DNA of 34,951 bases, taken from Candidatus Gastranaerophilales bacterium. GTDB lineage: Bacteria; Cyanobacteriota; Vampirovibrionia; Gastranaerophilales; Gastranaerophilaceae. The position numbers and the translations under genes were made by a program. Positions 1-9,193 of the stretch are shown here, one piece after another. The DNA lies in assembly GCA_905235155.1 (NCBI GenBank), contig CAJOKJ010000029.1:1-34951 (forward strand), read 5' to 3'. The notes under the pieces are model-generated. The model saw only the letters and a list, made by a program, of their open reading frames with translations, searched no databases and had not been told where the DNA came from. Every line of letters begins with the position of its first letter. Position 1 is the first letter of the stretch.

Positions 1-41
1 ATTTAAGAAGGTAAATAGGTTTTAGTAAGTGTGTTTTAATC

Positions 42-69
42 AGTCATCCAAAACGGATGACTTTTTTAT
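42..69 (+). terminator. Rho-independent terminator of an upstream gene outside the window
   Basis: An 8-bp perfect stem (AGTCATCC at 42-49 and GGATGACT at 55-62) with a 5-nt loop is followed at once by a T-rich tract. It would end a plus-strand transcript entering from the left edge. Confidence 0.8.
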
Positions 70-82
70 TGGTAAAATTTTA

Positions 83-97
83 TGATAAAATTCTTAT
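83..97 (+). promoter_or_regulatory. Extended -10 promoter element, probably leaderless start
   Basis: TGATAAAAT at 83-91 is an extended -10 (TGn plus TAAAAT). Only six bases (TCTTAT) separate it from the ATG at 98, and there is no Shine-Dalgarno. The transcript would start at or next to the ATG. No convincing -35 is seen. Confidence 0.45.
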
Positions 98-394
98 ATG
101 TATTTTGAAATTTTTAATTTTAATCATTATTCAATGAATCAAATTGATGCAATGAATTTTATGTTCGCATACATAATATGTCTTGCTGTAACTTATTATG
201 GTTGGAAAATTAAAAATGAATTTGACATAAATTCTTTGATTATTAAAGTTGTCATTATAATTTTAATAGCCGCAGAAATTGTATACGAATCTTATGATAC
301 AACACCATATATTTTGGGTGCAAAAATGATTTTTACATACATAAGTTGTATATTTCTCTATTGGATTTTAGATAAATCTTATAACGGATATTAA
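98..394 (+). CDS. Small hypothetical membrane protein (98 aa)
   Basis: I do not recognise a family. The protein has three hydrophobic stretches, roughly residues 22-36, 47-59 and 77-90, so it is probably a small inner-membrane protein. It starts with no ribosome binding site, directly behind an extended -10 element, which supports a leaderless start. Its stop codon overlaps the stop of the convergent cysE gene by four bases in a TTAA. Codon use is AT-rich like its neighbours. No function is proposed. Confidence 0.5.
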   Translation: MYFEIFNFNHYSMNQIDAMNFMFAYIICLAVTYYGWKIKNEFDINSLIIKVVIIILIAAEIVYESYDTTPYILGAKMIFTYISCIFLYWILDKSYNGY

Positions 395-1071
395 TTTTCG
401 TTTTCATTTTCACAATTTTTAAATTCTGTGTGATAAATTCCTGCTTTTTCTTGTAATTCTTTAATTTCATACGTCATACGATTAATTTTGCACATTACAG
501 GGTCAGGAATACGGTTATGCATAAGAGTTCCATTTTCATCAACATATTTTTGAATAACTATTTTTCCCGGAATACCAACAACAGTTGCGTGTTCCGGAAC
601 ATCGTCAATAACAACAGAACCTGCACCAATTCTACTATTATTTCCAATTGTAATATTACCTAAAATTTTTGCACCTGCACCAATAATTACACTGTTACCT
701 ATTGTTGGGTGTCTTTTTCCTAAGTCTTTTCCGGTACCTCCGAGCGTAACCTGCTGATAAATAAGAACATCATCACCAATTATAGCTGTTTCGCCTATAA
801 CAACTCCTTCGCCGTGATCAATAAAAAATCTGTCACCTATTTTTGCTCCGGGATGAATATCTATACCTGTTAAAATTCGCATTATAAAAGAAATATAACG
901 AGGAATAAAAGGTATTTTCATTTTGTATAATTTATGAGCAAGACGGTGTGCTAAAAGGGCATGTAAACCCGGATAGCAAAAAATAACTTCAAAAATATTT
1001 CTTGCAGCAGGATCTTTATCGTATATTGTTTTTATATCATCTTTTATATGATGTATTGCTCTATCAAACAT
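391..1071 (-). CDS. cysE: Serine O-acetyltransferase
   Basis: It transfers acetyl from acetyl-CoA to L-serine, giving O-acetylserine, the first step of cysteine synthesis in the cytoplasm. At 226 aa it matches the shorter bacterial CysE/EpsC class. An N-terminal helical region (about 1-60) is followed by a left-handed beta-helix of hexapeptide repeats (about 70-175). Family signatures are visible: DIHPGAKIG, the catalytic-site segment [12 protein letters not shown], and [11 protein letters not shown] charged tail follows. It lies 7 nt downstream of tyrS on the same strand, so the two are probably co-transcribed. No cysK is present in the window. Confidence 0.93.
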   Translation of the reverse strand: MFDRAIHHIKDDIKTIYDKDPAARNIFEVIFCYPGLHALLAHRLAHKLYKMKIPFIPRYISFIMRILTGIDIHPGAKIGDRFFIDHGEGVVIGETAIIGDDVLIYQQVTLGGTGKDLGKRHPTIGNSVIIGAGAKILGNITIGNNSRIGAGSVVIDDVPEHATVVGIPGKIVIQKYVDENGTLMHNRIPDPVMCKINRMTYEIKELQEKAGIYHTEFKNCENENEN

Positions 1072-1078
1072 TTTTTTA

Positions 1079-2296
1079 TTATCTTACAATTTTTACAAAT
1101 TTTCTTTTACCTGCTTGGATAATTCCGGCATTTTCAACTAAAAATGTTGGTTCTGCTATTTTTTCGCCTTCAAATTTTACACCACCACCTTGAATTAAAC
1201 GTTTACCTTCACCTTTTGATTGAATAAAGTTTAATTCAAGTAATAAATCAAGAATGTTTTTGCTTTCTACAAGATTATATTCTTGAATATCATCAGGAAT
1301 ACCTTTGTTTGAAACAACATTTATAAAAGCTTCTTGAGCTTTATCTGCCATTTCTTTTCCATGATATTCTTCTGTAATTATATGTGCTAATTGAAGTTTT
1401 AAATCTCGTGGATTTACGGAATTATTTTCTAAATTATCATGAATTTTTTTAATTTCATCATTTTCAACATCAGTTAAAAGCTCGTAGTATTTAACAATTA
1501 AAGTATCCGGAATGCTCATAACTTTACCAAACATATCATTTGCTGTATCAGTAAGTGTAATACAATGTTCAGGATATGTTTTACTCATTTTAACAACACC
1601 GTCAGTACCTTCGATTAAAGGTAAAAGCATTACCAATTGAGGATATTTTCTGCCATAAGCTTCTTGAATATCACGTCCCAATAGCGTATTAAATCTTTGG
1701 TCTGTACCACCAAATTCAATATCAGCATCAATTGCAACCGAATCATAAGCTTGCATTAGCGGATAGAAAAATTCGTGAATAGCAATAGGTTTCCCCTCAG
1801 AATATCTTTTTGCAAAATCATCACGAGTCATCATTTGTGCAACGGTAATTTGTGATGCAAGTTTCAATAAATCAGTAAAACTCATTGAATGAAGCCAATC
1901 AGCATTATTTCTAACTTCAACATCCGTTACGTCAATAACTTTAGAAATTTGTTCAAAATAGGTTTTAGCATTAATATCTACTTGTTCTTTTGTTAAAGCA
2001 GGACGTGTTTCTGATTTACCTGAAGGATCACCAATCATAGCAGTTGCACCGCCAATGATTAAAACGATTTTGTGTCCAAGTTTTTGGAATTCTCTTAATT
2101 TTCGCATTACAACAGTATGTCCAAGATGTAAGTCAGGTCTTGTAGGATCCATACCTAATTTTATACGTAAGGGTTTATTATTATCGTGTGCATATTGAAG
2201 TTTTTGAGCTAACTCTTGTACACCACCCGGTAAAATTTCACAACTTCTGCCGATTTTTTCCGCTTGTTTAATAAATTCTTCTCTTATTTCAGTCAT
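1079..2296 (-). CDS. tyrS: Tyrosyl-tRNA synthetase
   Basis: This class I aminoacyl-tRNA synthetase charges tRNA-Tyr. About 405 aa is the normal length for the long bacterial TyrS type. The HIGH-like motif is HLGH in [10 protein letters not shown], near residue 45. The KMSKS loop reads KMSKT, after LIEGTDGVV. The C-terminal 65 residues are an S4-type RNA-binding domain. The frame is open to a TTG at 2311, but the ATG at 2296 is preferred because an AGAGG ribosome binding site sits just upstream of it, inside the longer ORF. A possible extended -10 (TGC plus TATAAT) lies at about 2326-2334. No T-box leader is seen; there is little room for one. Confidence 0.95.
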   Translation of the reverse strand: MTEIREEFIKQAEKIGRSCEILPGGVQELAQKLQYAHDNNKPLRIKLGMDPTRPDLHLGHTVVMRKLREFQKLGHKIVLIIGGATAMIGDPSGKSETRPALTKEQVDINAKTYFEQISKVIDVTDVEVRNNADWLHSMSFTDLLKLASQITVAQMMTRDDFAKRYSEGKPIAIHEFFYPLMQAYDSVAIDADIEFGGTDQRFNTLLGRDIQEAYGRKYPQLVMLLPLIEGTDGVVKMSKTYPEHCITLTDTANDMFGKVMSIPDTLIVKYYELLTDVENDEIKKIHDNLENNSVNPRDLKLQLAHIITEEYHGKEMADKAQEAFINVVSNKGIPDDIQEYNLVESKNILDLLLELNFIQSKGEGKRLIQGGGVKFEGEKIAEPTFLVENAGIIQAGKRKFVKIVR

Positions 2297-2435
2297 TTTA
2301 GCCTCTTTCAATATTGATTATAATAATTATAGCAAAAAAAAATTTACAAAACTTTTTATTTTGTTTATTTTATTAAAGTTTAAAAAAAAAATGTCGATAA
2401 TAAAAATGCCACTTTAAAAGAGAGGAGGGTCGCCT

Positions 2436-2837
2436 ATGGTTAATTCAGTATCAGGAGTAAATTCAGCAACAGCCTCAAATGCAGTAAATCCAACAAAAGA
2501 CGCTGAAAAAATTAAAAAACAAGAAGAAGAAAAATTAGCTAAAGAAGCTAAAACAGAATCAACAGACAAAACTGACAAAGAAGCAAAAACAGACAAAACA
2601 AATACGAACAAAACGGAGAAAAGTTCTTACGCTTTCGATAGAGTAACTATTCAGAACAAAGTTAAAGAATATATTGAAAAATTGAAAAAAGAACATGATT
2701 ATCCGTACGTTCAAAGCGAATTAACTAAATATTTAGATTTATTTAAAGTTGATGACTTTATGAAAAAATATCCTAATATTACAACGGATGCAGATTTTAG
2801 AACTATAATGTATAATGAAACCATTAAATATCTGTAA
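2436..2837 (+). CDS. Lysine/threonine-rich small protein of unknown function (133 aa)
   Basis: I do not recognise this protein. Residues 1-65 are low complexity and probably disordered: a Ser/Asn/Ala start, then repeated Lys-Thr-Asp and Lys-Glu-Ala units. The C-terminal half (about 68-133) looks folded, helical and charged, with motifs such as KVKEYIEKLKKEH and DFMKKYPNITTDADF. A strong AGGAGG ribosome binding site lies 9 nt before the ATG and a strong terminator follows, so it is a real monocistronic gene. There is no signal peptide or membrane segment. A structural or surface-appendage role is possible but unsupported. Confidence 0.8.
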   Translation: MVNSVSGVNSATASNAVNPTKDAEKIKKQEEEKLAKEAKTESTDKTDKEAKTDKTNTNKTEKSSYAFDRVTIQNKVKEYIEKLKKEHDYPYVQSELTKYLDLFKVDDFMKKYPNITTDADFRTIMYNETIKYL

Positions 2838-2850
2838 TTGTTTATTAAAT

Positions 2851-2887
2851 AAAAGTCCAACATTTAATAATGTTGGACTTTTATTTT
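2851..2887. terminator. Bidirectional intrinsic terminator
   Basis: A 14-bp perfect stem (2851-2864 with 2869-2882) and a 4-nt TAAT loop has A-runs on the left arm and T-runs on the right arm. It can therefore terminate both the plus-strand 133-aa gene and the minus-strand TPR gene, whose stop codon lies at its right edge. Confidence 0.9.
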
Positions 2888-3456
2888 TAGTTTTCTTCAT
2901 TTGTTATAAAATCGGTTAATTTTGTTTTATCGTTAATGTTAAATCCTTCTTTCATATTTTCTATATATTTTAAGTCTTCATTAAGATTATATTTACCAAA
3001 TTGGAATATTAAGTCTTTGAATTCAATATTTGCTTTTACAAATTCAAAAATTAAATTTTTTAAGTTATATATTTTTTCTAAATCAACCCCTTCATTTTGA
3101 TTTATTTTTATTATTAATTCTTCACAGATTTTACAATCTTTTAGTGCGTTTTTATAGTTTTTAAGTTTTAAATTAATCAAAGCTCTTTTATAATAAAAAG
3201 AAGGTCTTGGATTGATATCAATTAATTTATTTAAATCTAAAAAGGCTTGTTCGTAATTTCCTATTTGTGAACAGGAATAAGAGCGATAAAAATATACTTT
3301 GCACAATTGTTCTTGTTCTATATTATTATTTGTTTCTAAAAAATTATTACAATTTTTAATTATTGCTTCAAATTTATTTTGTTTCAATAAATTTTGAATA
3401 TTATCTTCAAAATTTTTATTTTCTTTTTGCAAAAATTTATTTAAAAAATTATTCAT
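2887..3456 (-). CDS. TPR-repeat protein of unknown partner (about 189 aa)
   Basis: The central part has tetratricopeptide-like helix pairs: a segment around YFYRSYSCSQIGNYEQAFLDL, then IDINPRPSFYYKRALINLKLKNYKNALKDC, which carries the usual Tyr/Ala/Leu spacing and the NP turn. Such repeats bind other proteins; the partner is unknown. There is no signal peptide. The frame is open to an ATG at 3516, but I prefer the ATG at 3456, because a TATAAT box lies exactly six bases upstream of it, as at several other starts here. Neither start has a Shine-Dalgarno. It shares a terminator with the convergent gene to its left. Confidence 0.75.
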   Translation of the reverse strand: MNNFLNKFLQKENKNFEDNIQNLLKQNKFEAIIKNCNNFLETNNNIEQEQLCKVYFYRSYSCSQIGNYEQAFLDLNKLIDINPRPSFYYKRALINLKLKNYKNALKDCKICEELIIKINQNEGVDLEKIYNLKNLIFEFVKANIEFKDLIFQFGKYNLNEDLKYIENMKEGFNINDKTKLTDFITNEEN

Positions 3457-3468
3457 AGGAATATTATA
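3457..3468 (-). promoter_or_regulatory. -10 box six bases before the TPR gene start (leaderless candidate)
   Basis: On the minus strand TATAAT (3468-3463) is followed by ATTCCT and then ATG at 3456. The -35 region is weak. Confidence 0.4.
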
Positions 3469-3713
3469 TGATAAAATTATTTGATAAACAGATAAAGATT
3501 GTACCCCAAAATTCATGTATAAATATTATTGTTAATATTACAAAATGTAAAGTGTATGAAAAATTTATTTTTGTCTCTTGAAAAATCAATTTTAAGCAAA
3601 AAATTTTTATTAAAATTTTGAAAAAATAAAAAAAATGATAATATTTAAAATACAAAATTAGTATTTTAACCTGTTTTTAAAAAACTTTACAATTCCTTGT
3701 TCTGCTTGGTTTT

Positions 3714-3743
3714 TTGACATTCAAAAATACCTCAATATATAAT
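3714..3743 (+). promoter_or_regulatory. Sigma-70 promoter of glnA
   Basis: A perfect -35 (TTGACA, 3714-3719) and a perfect -10 (TATAAT, 3738-3743) are spaced 18 bp apart. Transcription would start near 3750, giving a leader of about 28 nt with an AGGAGA ribosome binding site. No cyanobacterial NtcA-type site (GTA-N8-TAC) was found nearby. Confidence 0.8.
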
Positions 3744-3777
3744 TTACAACATAAACAAAAATAGGAGAAAATAAAAT

Positions 3778-5139
3778 ATGACAACACGAAGCATTATTGA
3801 CTACAAAAAAACTTTAACCAAAGAAGAAATTATTAAAATAGTCAAAGAAAACAACATTGAATTTATAAAACTTGAGTTTTGCGACATAAACGGAACAATG
3901 AAAAATCTTTCAATTCCATCCGAGCAATTGGAAAGTGCGATGAATAATGAAATAATGCTTGATGGTTCTTCTATTAAAGGTTTTAGGAGTATTGAAACAT
4001 CGGATATGTATTTTTATCCCGACCTTAAAACATTTGCGATTATTCCTTGGAGAAGCGATGATGACACAAAAGTTGCAAGATTTATTTGCGATATTCATAA
4101 TGCAGACGGTACTCCTTTTGAGGGTTGTCCCAGATGTAACCTTAAAAAAATGATAGCTCGTGCTGAAAAATTAGGTTACACAATGAATGTTGGCCCTGAA
4201 GCTGAATTTTTTATTTTTAAACAAAATGAAAACGGTTTTGCAACAACGGATACTTTTGATAAAGCCGGTTATTACAGTGCTGCTCCCGTTGATAAAGGTG
4301 AAAACTTAAGAAGAATAATGGTAAAAACTTTAAAAGAAATGGGGTTTGAAGTTGAAGCAAGTCACCACGAAGTAGCTCGAGGTCAGCATGAAATTGATTT
4401 TAAGTACGCTGATGCACTAACTACTGCTGATAACATTATGACTTTTAAATATGCGGTAACTGCAATTGCTGAACAAAATGGGGCGGTTGCTTCATTTATG
4501 CCCAAACCGATTTTTGGTATAAACGGTTCAGGTATGCATTGTAATATTTCATTATTTAAAGATGGCAAAAATTTATTTTTCGATTCTGAAAAAACTTATC
4601 AATTATCAAAAGAAGCTTTATATTCAATAGGAGGATTACTAAAACACGTTAAATCTTTTACGGCTATAACAAACCCTATTGTTAACAGCTACAAAAGACT
4701 TGTTCCCGGATATGAAGCTCCTGTGTATTTAGCTTGGAGTTTAGCAAACAGAAGTGCTTTAATCAGAGTTCCGGCTAAACGTGGTAATTCAACAAGAGTC
4801 GAGCTTCGCTCACCTGATCCGAGTTGTAATCCTTATTTAGCATTAGCCGTAATTTTAGGTGCAATTTTAGACGGTGTTGAAAACAAAATAGAACCGCCAC
4901 TTCAAATTGAAGAAAATATCTACCAAATGACAAAAAAAGAAAGAAAAAGAGCAAAGATTGATTCACTTCCTGCAAGTTTAATTGAAGCATTAGATTTGTT
5001 AGACGATGATGAAATTATAAAAGATGCTTTAGGTAATCATATTTACGATGAATTTATTTCAGCAAAAGAAAAAGAATGTGATAAATTCAGAACTTACGTA
5101 ACACCGCTTGAAGTAGATATGTATTTAAATATGCAATAA
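3778..5139 (+). CDS. glnA: Glutamine synthetase, type I (GSI-alpha-like)
   Basis: It makes glutamine from glutamate, ammonia and ATP in the cytoplasm. At 453 aa it has the length of the GSI-alpha group. The N-terminal beta-grasp (about 20-105) precedes the catalytic domain, with signature segments GPEAEFFIF, HHEVARGQHEIDF, NGSGMHCNIS, NSYKRLVPGYEAP and RVELRSPDPSCNPY. Near residue 382 the sequence NIYQMTKKER replaces the adenylylation-site region of GSI-beta, so control by adenylylation is unlikely. It has its own strong promoter and AGGAGA ribosome binding site. It converges on the glutamate synthase operon, its partner in the GS-GOGAT cycle. Feedback or transcriptional control cannot be read from the sequence. 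Confidence 0.97.
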   Translation: MTTRSIIDYKKTLTKEEIIKIVKENNIEFIKLEFCDINGTMKNLSIPSEQLESAMNNEIMLDGSSIKGFRSIETSDMYFYPDLKTFAIIPWRSDDDTKVARFICDIHNADGTPFEGCPRCNLKKMIARAEKLGYTMNVGPEAEFFIFKQNENGFATTDTFDKAGYYSAAPVDKGENLRRIMVKTLKEMGFEVEASHHEVARGQHEIDFKYADALTTADNIMTFKYAVTAIAEQNGAVASFMPKPIFGINGSGMHCNISLFKDGKNLFFDSEKTYQLSKEALYSIGGLLKHVKSFTAITNPIVNSYKRLVPGYEAPVYLAWSLANRSALIRVPAKRGNSTRVELRSPDPSCNPYLALAVILGAILDGVENKIEPPLQIEENIYQMTKKERKRAKIDSLPASLIEALDLLDDDEIIKDALGNHIYDEFISAKEKECDKFRTYVTPLEVDMYLNMQ

Positions 5140-5166
5140 TGTTTTTATTTTAAACAGATTTTAGGT

Positions 5167-5190
5167 AAAGGTGCATTTTGCACCTTTATT
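5167..5190. terminator. Hairpin between convergent glnA and glutamate synthase operon
   Basis: A 9-bp perfect stem (AAAGGTGCA and TGCACCTTT) with a 3-nt loop lies between the two convergent stops. The following T-run is short, so termination may be modest in either direction. Confidence 0.6.
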
Positions 5191-5214
5191 GATAATGCAA
5201 GAAAATAGAAATAA

Positions 5215-7551
5215 TTATTTATTGTTTTCCATTTCCCAAATACCGCAAGGGCATAAACCTGCACAAATTCCGCAGCCAATACATTTAGAAGAATCGGATA
5301 TGTATTCAAATTTACCATCTCCTTGCTCTATTCTTGATATAGCATTCTGAGGGCAGCTTTGTTTGCATAAGCCGCAATCTCTGCAATAGCCACATGACAT
5401 ACAGCGATTTTGCTCATTGTCGCAATTTGAATTATAACACTCATAATACTCTGATTTAATTCTTTTAGAAGGAATTAAATCTTTTTCTTTGATTGGTTTT
5501 AGAGTTTCATTATTCAAAAATTTGATAATATTTTCTGCACAATGTTTTCCGTCCGCTATGGCATTTGTAAACAAGCCCGGCTTTATGGCATCACCTATTG
5601 CAAAAACTTTAGGGTTTTGTGTTTGCATAAATTCGTTTATTTGTATTCTGGATTTTTCATTTAAATAATCTTTTGGCACAAAATCAAAAATAGGTCTGTC
5701 GCCAACAGATATAATAACACTGTCGGCTTCTAAAAATCTTCCGTCTTTTAATAATACACCTTTATCAGTTATTTTCTGTGTAAAACAAGGGTACATTATT
5801 TTTGCACCTAATTTCTCAGCTGCTTTGATTTCTTTATCAAATGCACTTGGCTCTTGAATATCAATAGCGGTAACCGTTTCAATCCCATCTTGTTTATAAA
5901 TTTCTGTTATAACATCCATTGCAGCATTTCCTGCACCAATAACTACAACTTTTTTACCTAAATCATATTTTTTACCGTTTTTGCAATCTTTTAAAAAGTT
6001 TAGACCTTTAATTAATCTTTCATACCCTTCAAAAGGTATTACAACCGGATTATGTCCGCCTATTGCTAAAACTATGGCATCAAAATCTTTTTCCAGTTGG
6101 TCAAATAGTTCAGTTGTAACTTTTGTTGAAGTGTGAACTTTACCTTCCCCATTTACCAACTTAAAGCGTTCAAGCTCTGTTTCTAATATTTCTTTATGCA
6201 GTCTTTCTTCCGGTATTACTTGAGAAAGTTTTCCACCGATTTTTTCATCAGCTTCAAATATTTCAACCTCATATCCTTTTCTTAATAACTGCCAAGCTGT
6301 TGAAATACCTGCAACTCCGCTACCGATTATGGCAATACGCTCTTTATGTGTTATTTGGGCAGGTTTTATTTTTATGTCTTTAGATAAACTACCAAGCATT
6401 TTAACATCTAAAGGTTCATCAAAACTACCTCTTGAACAGCTATTTAAACATAAATTCGGACACACTTGACCACAAACTGAAGCAGGGAAAGGACTATAAT
6501 CTAAAACCAGTTCAAGTGCTTCTTTAACACGCCCCGAACGAAGAAGTGAAAATCTTTTTTGTGTCGGGATTTTTATCGGGCAGTTGTATTCACATGGAGC
6601 ACTATACGCATAATTTTTCCAATGAGGTTTGCGTAATCTTGAAATACCTGTTTGAACCAAATCATAAGATTTAAAATCATCTTGAATTAAATCAGAAAAT
6701 ATTGAACCGCCAATTTCTTCAAACCATTTGTTTACTCTAAATGTTTTTAATGAAATATCATTGTGTTTCTGTCTTTCTTCATAAGTTTTTGCTACTACCT
6801 TATGCCAGATAGCAGGGGCAGATGTATTAGTAGTCTGTGCAAATTCGCACAGTTGATTAAAAAATTCTTCTTTGTGAATTTCTGACAAAAATGTTTTTAA
6901 GCCTGTTCTTAAAAATTCTCTGTCATTTTCATCTAAATCAAGTAAATACACATCATCGGATAAATTTTTGATATTTCCTCTGACGTAAATAATTCCACCA
7001 ACCATACCTACACAAGCTCTGTCGCCCAATACTGACGGCATATTTTCGCAGCCGATACCACAAATAACGGCAATACCTCCGCCCATAAATTCAAATGAAA
7101 AAGAACCTGTCGAACCCAATACCCATAATTCAGGAGCAGTAAATTTAGGGTCTTTTTTCATTAAAGCACCCGACCTTGTACCAACATTTCCGCCTATATA
7201 AATTTTTCCGGATGCTGCACAATGTCCTGTTGTATCTCCGCTATCACCGTTTACAACTATTTTGGCACCGCTGTTTAACCAACCGGTATCTGCGGGAGCT
7301 GAACCTTCTACATAAATATTTGTTCCATACGAACCCATAGCACCAACACGCTGACCCGGATTTTTAATATAAAAGTTTAAATCTTCACCATTTTTAGACC
7401 AAACTGAACCTCCGATATTATGTTGTCCACAAGCATTTATCTCAAAATCGGTAATACCCTCATCAATAGCACACCAAATCTCTTGCATTAAATTCTGCGT
7501 AGAAGTTCTTTTATCATTTTCAACTGTATTTATTATTTTTTTAGCACACAT
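5215..7551 (-). CDS. Glutamate synthase: GXGXG domain fused to GltD-like FAD/NAD(P) oxidoreductase with C-terminal ferredoxin
   Basis: This 778-aa protein joins two parts that are usually separate. Residues about 1-250 are the beta-helical GXGXG domain (the third domain of large GltB). Residues about 320-700 resemble GltD: an N-terminal cysteine region (CGQVCPNLCLNSC), a FAD fold with IGSGVAG near 410, an NAD(P) fold with VIGAGNAAMD near 535, and a closing FAD segment FAIGDAIKPG. The last 75 residues hold two [4Fe-4S] motifs, CGLCKQSCP and CIGCGICAGLCP. It should pass electrons from a pyridine nucleotide through FAD and Fe-S to the FMN subunit. It overlaps the upstream gene by 11 nt and is last in the operon. 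Confidence 0.92.
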   Translation of the reverse strand: MCAKKIINTVENDKRTSTQNLMQEIWCAIDEGITDFEINACGQHNIGGSVWSKNGEDLNFYIKNPGQRVGAMGSYGTNIYVEGSAPADTGWLNSGAKIVVNGDSGDTTGHCAASGKIYIGGNVGTRSGALMKKDPKFTAPELWVLGSTGSFSFEFMGGGIAVICGIGCENMPSVLGDRACVGMVGGIIYVRGNIKNLSDDVYLLDLDENDREFLRTGLKTFLSEIHKEEFFNQLCEFAQTTNTSAPAIWHKVVAKTYEERQKHNDISLKTFRVNKWFEEIGGSIFSDLIQDDFKSYDLVQTGISRLRKPHWKNYAYSAPCEYNCPIKIPTQKRFSLLRSGRVKEALELVLDYSPFPASVCGQVCPNLCLNSCSRGSFDEPLDVKMLGSLSKDIKIKPAQITHKERIAIIGSGVAGISTAWQLLRKGYEVEIFEADEKIGGKLSQVIPEERLHKEILETELERFKLVNGEGKVHTSTKVTTELFDQLEKDFDAIVLAIGGHNPVVIPFEGYERLIKGLNFLKDCKNGKKYDLGKKVVVIGAGNAAMDVITEIYKQDGIETVTAIDIQEPSAFDKEIKAAEKLGAKIMYPCFTQKITDKGVLLKDGRFLEADSVIISVGDRPIFDFVPKDYLNEKSRIQINEFMQTQNPKVFAIGDAIKPGLFTNAIADGKHCAENIIKFLNNETLKPIKEKDLIPSKRIKSEYYECYNSNCDNEQNRCMSCGYCRDCGLCKQSCPQNAISRIEQGDGKFEYISDSSKCIGCGICAGLCPCGIWEMENNK

Positions 7552-9193
7552 ATTGAATATTTAACCTTTCCGCAACATTTTTATCAACACAAACAAGGGC
7601 ATCAGATCTTCCTATTGGCAGAGTTGAATTACCAACCGGTGCAAGAAGTTTTTTAAGTTCAATATCTGTTGCACAAATATAATTAACGATATTTTCAGCT
7701 ACTCTATCAACATCAAGTCTTTGCATTAACTTAGGATTTTGAGTTGTTATTCCTATTGGACATTTGCCTGTATTACATCCGTTACATTTGCCAAAATCAT
7801 TTCCTACGCAGCCTGCAATTTGAAGTATCAATTTACCTATAAATACTCCGCTTGCCCCTAAACATATCATTTTGAAAGTGTCTGCTGCGAGGTTTCCGTT
7901 CATTCCAATACCGCCCCCTGCAAATATCGGTATTTGACCTTGTTTTCCTTGATGAACGGCTGCTAAATAACAATCTCTTAATTTTGACACAATCGGATGT
8001 CCGGTGTGATTTAAAGAAATTTCATGAGCTGCACCCGTTCCTCCTTGCAGACCATCAATAAAGAAACCGCCTACGATATTATAGGGATCACGAAGCAAGT
8101 TATTATATACACTCACGCTCGTTGAAGATGCCGCAACTTTAATTGAAACAGGAACTTTAAACTTAAACGCACAGTTCATAGAAAGAAACATTTTTTGAAC
8201 ACTTTCTTCTATTGAATAAAGTCCTTGATGATTAGGAGGAGAAAGTAAATCTGCTTTTGGAACACCTCTTATTTCTTGAATTAGTTTTACATTCTTTTCA
8301 GCCATCAAGAGCCCACCATCACCAGGTTTTGCTCCCTGACCGATTTTAATTAAAATTCCTGCAGGATTTTCTTGCATATATGGCATTGAGTTTATAATTC
8401 TGTTCCAACCGAAATGACCTGAAGCAATTTGTAATATCATATATTTTAGATATTTTGATTTTAAAAGTTTATCAGGAATTCCGCCTTCACCTGTTGCCAT
8501 TCTTATCGGGATTCCTTTAACTTCATTTAAGTATGCGGTAGCTATTGCTATCGCCTCCCACATTCTTGGAGATAAGGCTCCGATTGACATATCGGAAAAC
8601 ATAATTGGGTAAATGGATTTATTTACCGGTAATTTTTCGTTTTCTTTTTCCTGCAATTCTCCATTTACCAAATCAAAATCAAGATTCTCTGCACTTACAA
8701 CTCTGCCTAAATTAGTTCTTAAATCAAATGTATGACGAAGAGCGTCAAGTGAAGGGTCTGTCATTTGAGAAATTCGACCGACTTTAATTTTATCTAATGT
8801 TCGCCCTTCAGTATGTAAATTGCTTCTTCCTCCGCGTTTTACTGATTGAGAAGTTTTAGCTCTGTATCTTGTTCCAAAAATTTCAGTTTGATTTCGGGTA
8901 ACTTTTATAGCACCGTTTGGGCAAACTTTTGTACAAATTCCACACCCTCTGCAAAAGTTATTGGCATCAATGACTTGTCTTATTACAGGGATTGCTTTTT
9001 GGTCCTCGTCGATTTGAAAGCCTTCTTCGTTGGAAATTGCTCTAACCTTTTTTCTTTTTTGAACATCAACTTTTATTGCACCAAATGAACAGGCTGCAAC
9101 ACAATGTCCGCAAAGCATACATTTATCGCTATCGTATTCAACTATCCAAGGCAAATCGTCTTTTGATATGCTATTTATATTTATATCCGTCAT
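7541..9193 (-). CDS. Glutamate synthase, FMN-binding synthase subunit with N-terminal ferredoxin domains
   Basis: This 550-aa subunit is the central synthase domain, where 2-oxoglutarate and ammonia form glutamate on FMN. N-terminal residues about 20-105 carry two [4Fe-4S] ferredoxin motifs, CMLCGHCVAACS and CRGCGICTKVCP, absent from the E. coli large subunit. The TIM-barrel part shows GEGGIP, IKIGQGAKPGDGG, SPPNHQGLYSIE and DGLQGGTGAA. The 3Fe-4S cluster motif appears as CNGCNTGKCPIGITTQ near residue 465. This is the archaeal-type, split form of GltB. Its start overlaps the stop of the amidotransferase gene by four bases (ATGA), so translation is probably coupled. Confidence 0.95.
   Translation of the reverse strand: MTDININSISKDDLPWIVEYDSDKCMLCGHCVAACSFGAIKVDVQKRKKVRAISNEEGFQIDEDQKAIPVIRQVIDANNFCRGCGICTKVCPNGAIKVTRNQTEIFGTRYRAKTSQSVKRGGRSNLHTEGRTLDKIKVGRISQMTDPSLDALRHTFDLRTNLGRVVSAENLDFDLVNGELQEKENEKLPVNKSIYPIMFSDMSIGALSPRMWEAIAIATAYLNEVKGIPIRMATGEGGIPDKLLKSKYLKYMILQIASGHFGWNRIINSMPYMQENPAGILIKIGQGAKPGDGGLLMAEKNVKLIQEIRGVPKADLLSPPNHQGLYSIEESVQKMFLSMNCAFKFKVPVSIKVAASSTSVSVYNNLLRDPYNIVGGFFIDGLQGGTGAAHEISLNHTGHPIVSKLRDCYLAAVHQGKQGQIPIFAGGGIGMNGNLAADTFKMICLGASGVFIGKLILQIAGCVGNDFGKCNGCNTGKCPIGITTQNPKLMQRLDVDRVAENIVNYICATDIELKKLLAPVGNSTLPIGRSDALVCVDKNVAERLNIQYVC

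Noticed and set aside
1002-1193. Plus-strand ORF across the cysE-tyrS junction
   Set aside because: It is antisense to two clear genes and has no start signal.
2297-2435. T-box leader upstream of tyrS
   Set aside because: The space is too short, and there is no specifier-like structure or antiterminator hairpin.
3464-3655. 63-codon minus-strand ORF upstream of the TPR gene
   Set aside because: It is almost all Phe, Ile, Lys and Tyr from AT-rich DNA, has no ribosome binding site and overlaps the start region of the TPR gene.
3661-3777. NtcA-type nitrogen-control site upstream of glnA
   Set aside because: I looked for GTA-N8-TAC, as expected in a cyanobacterial relative, and found none near the promoter.
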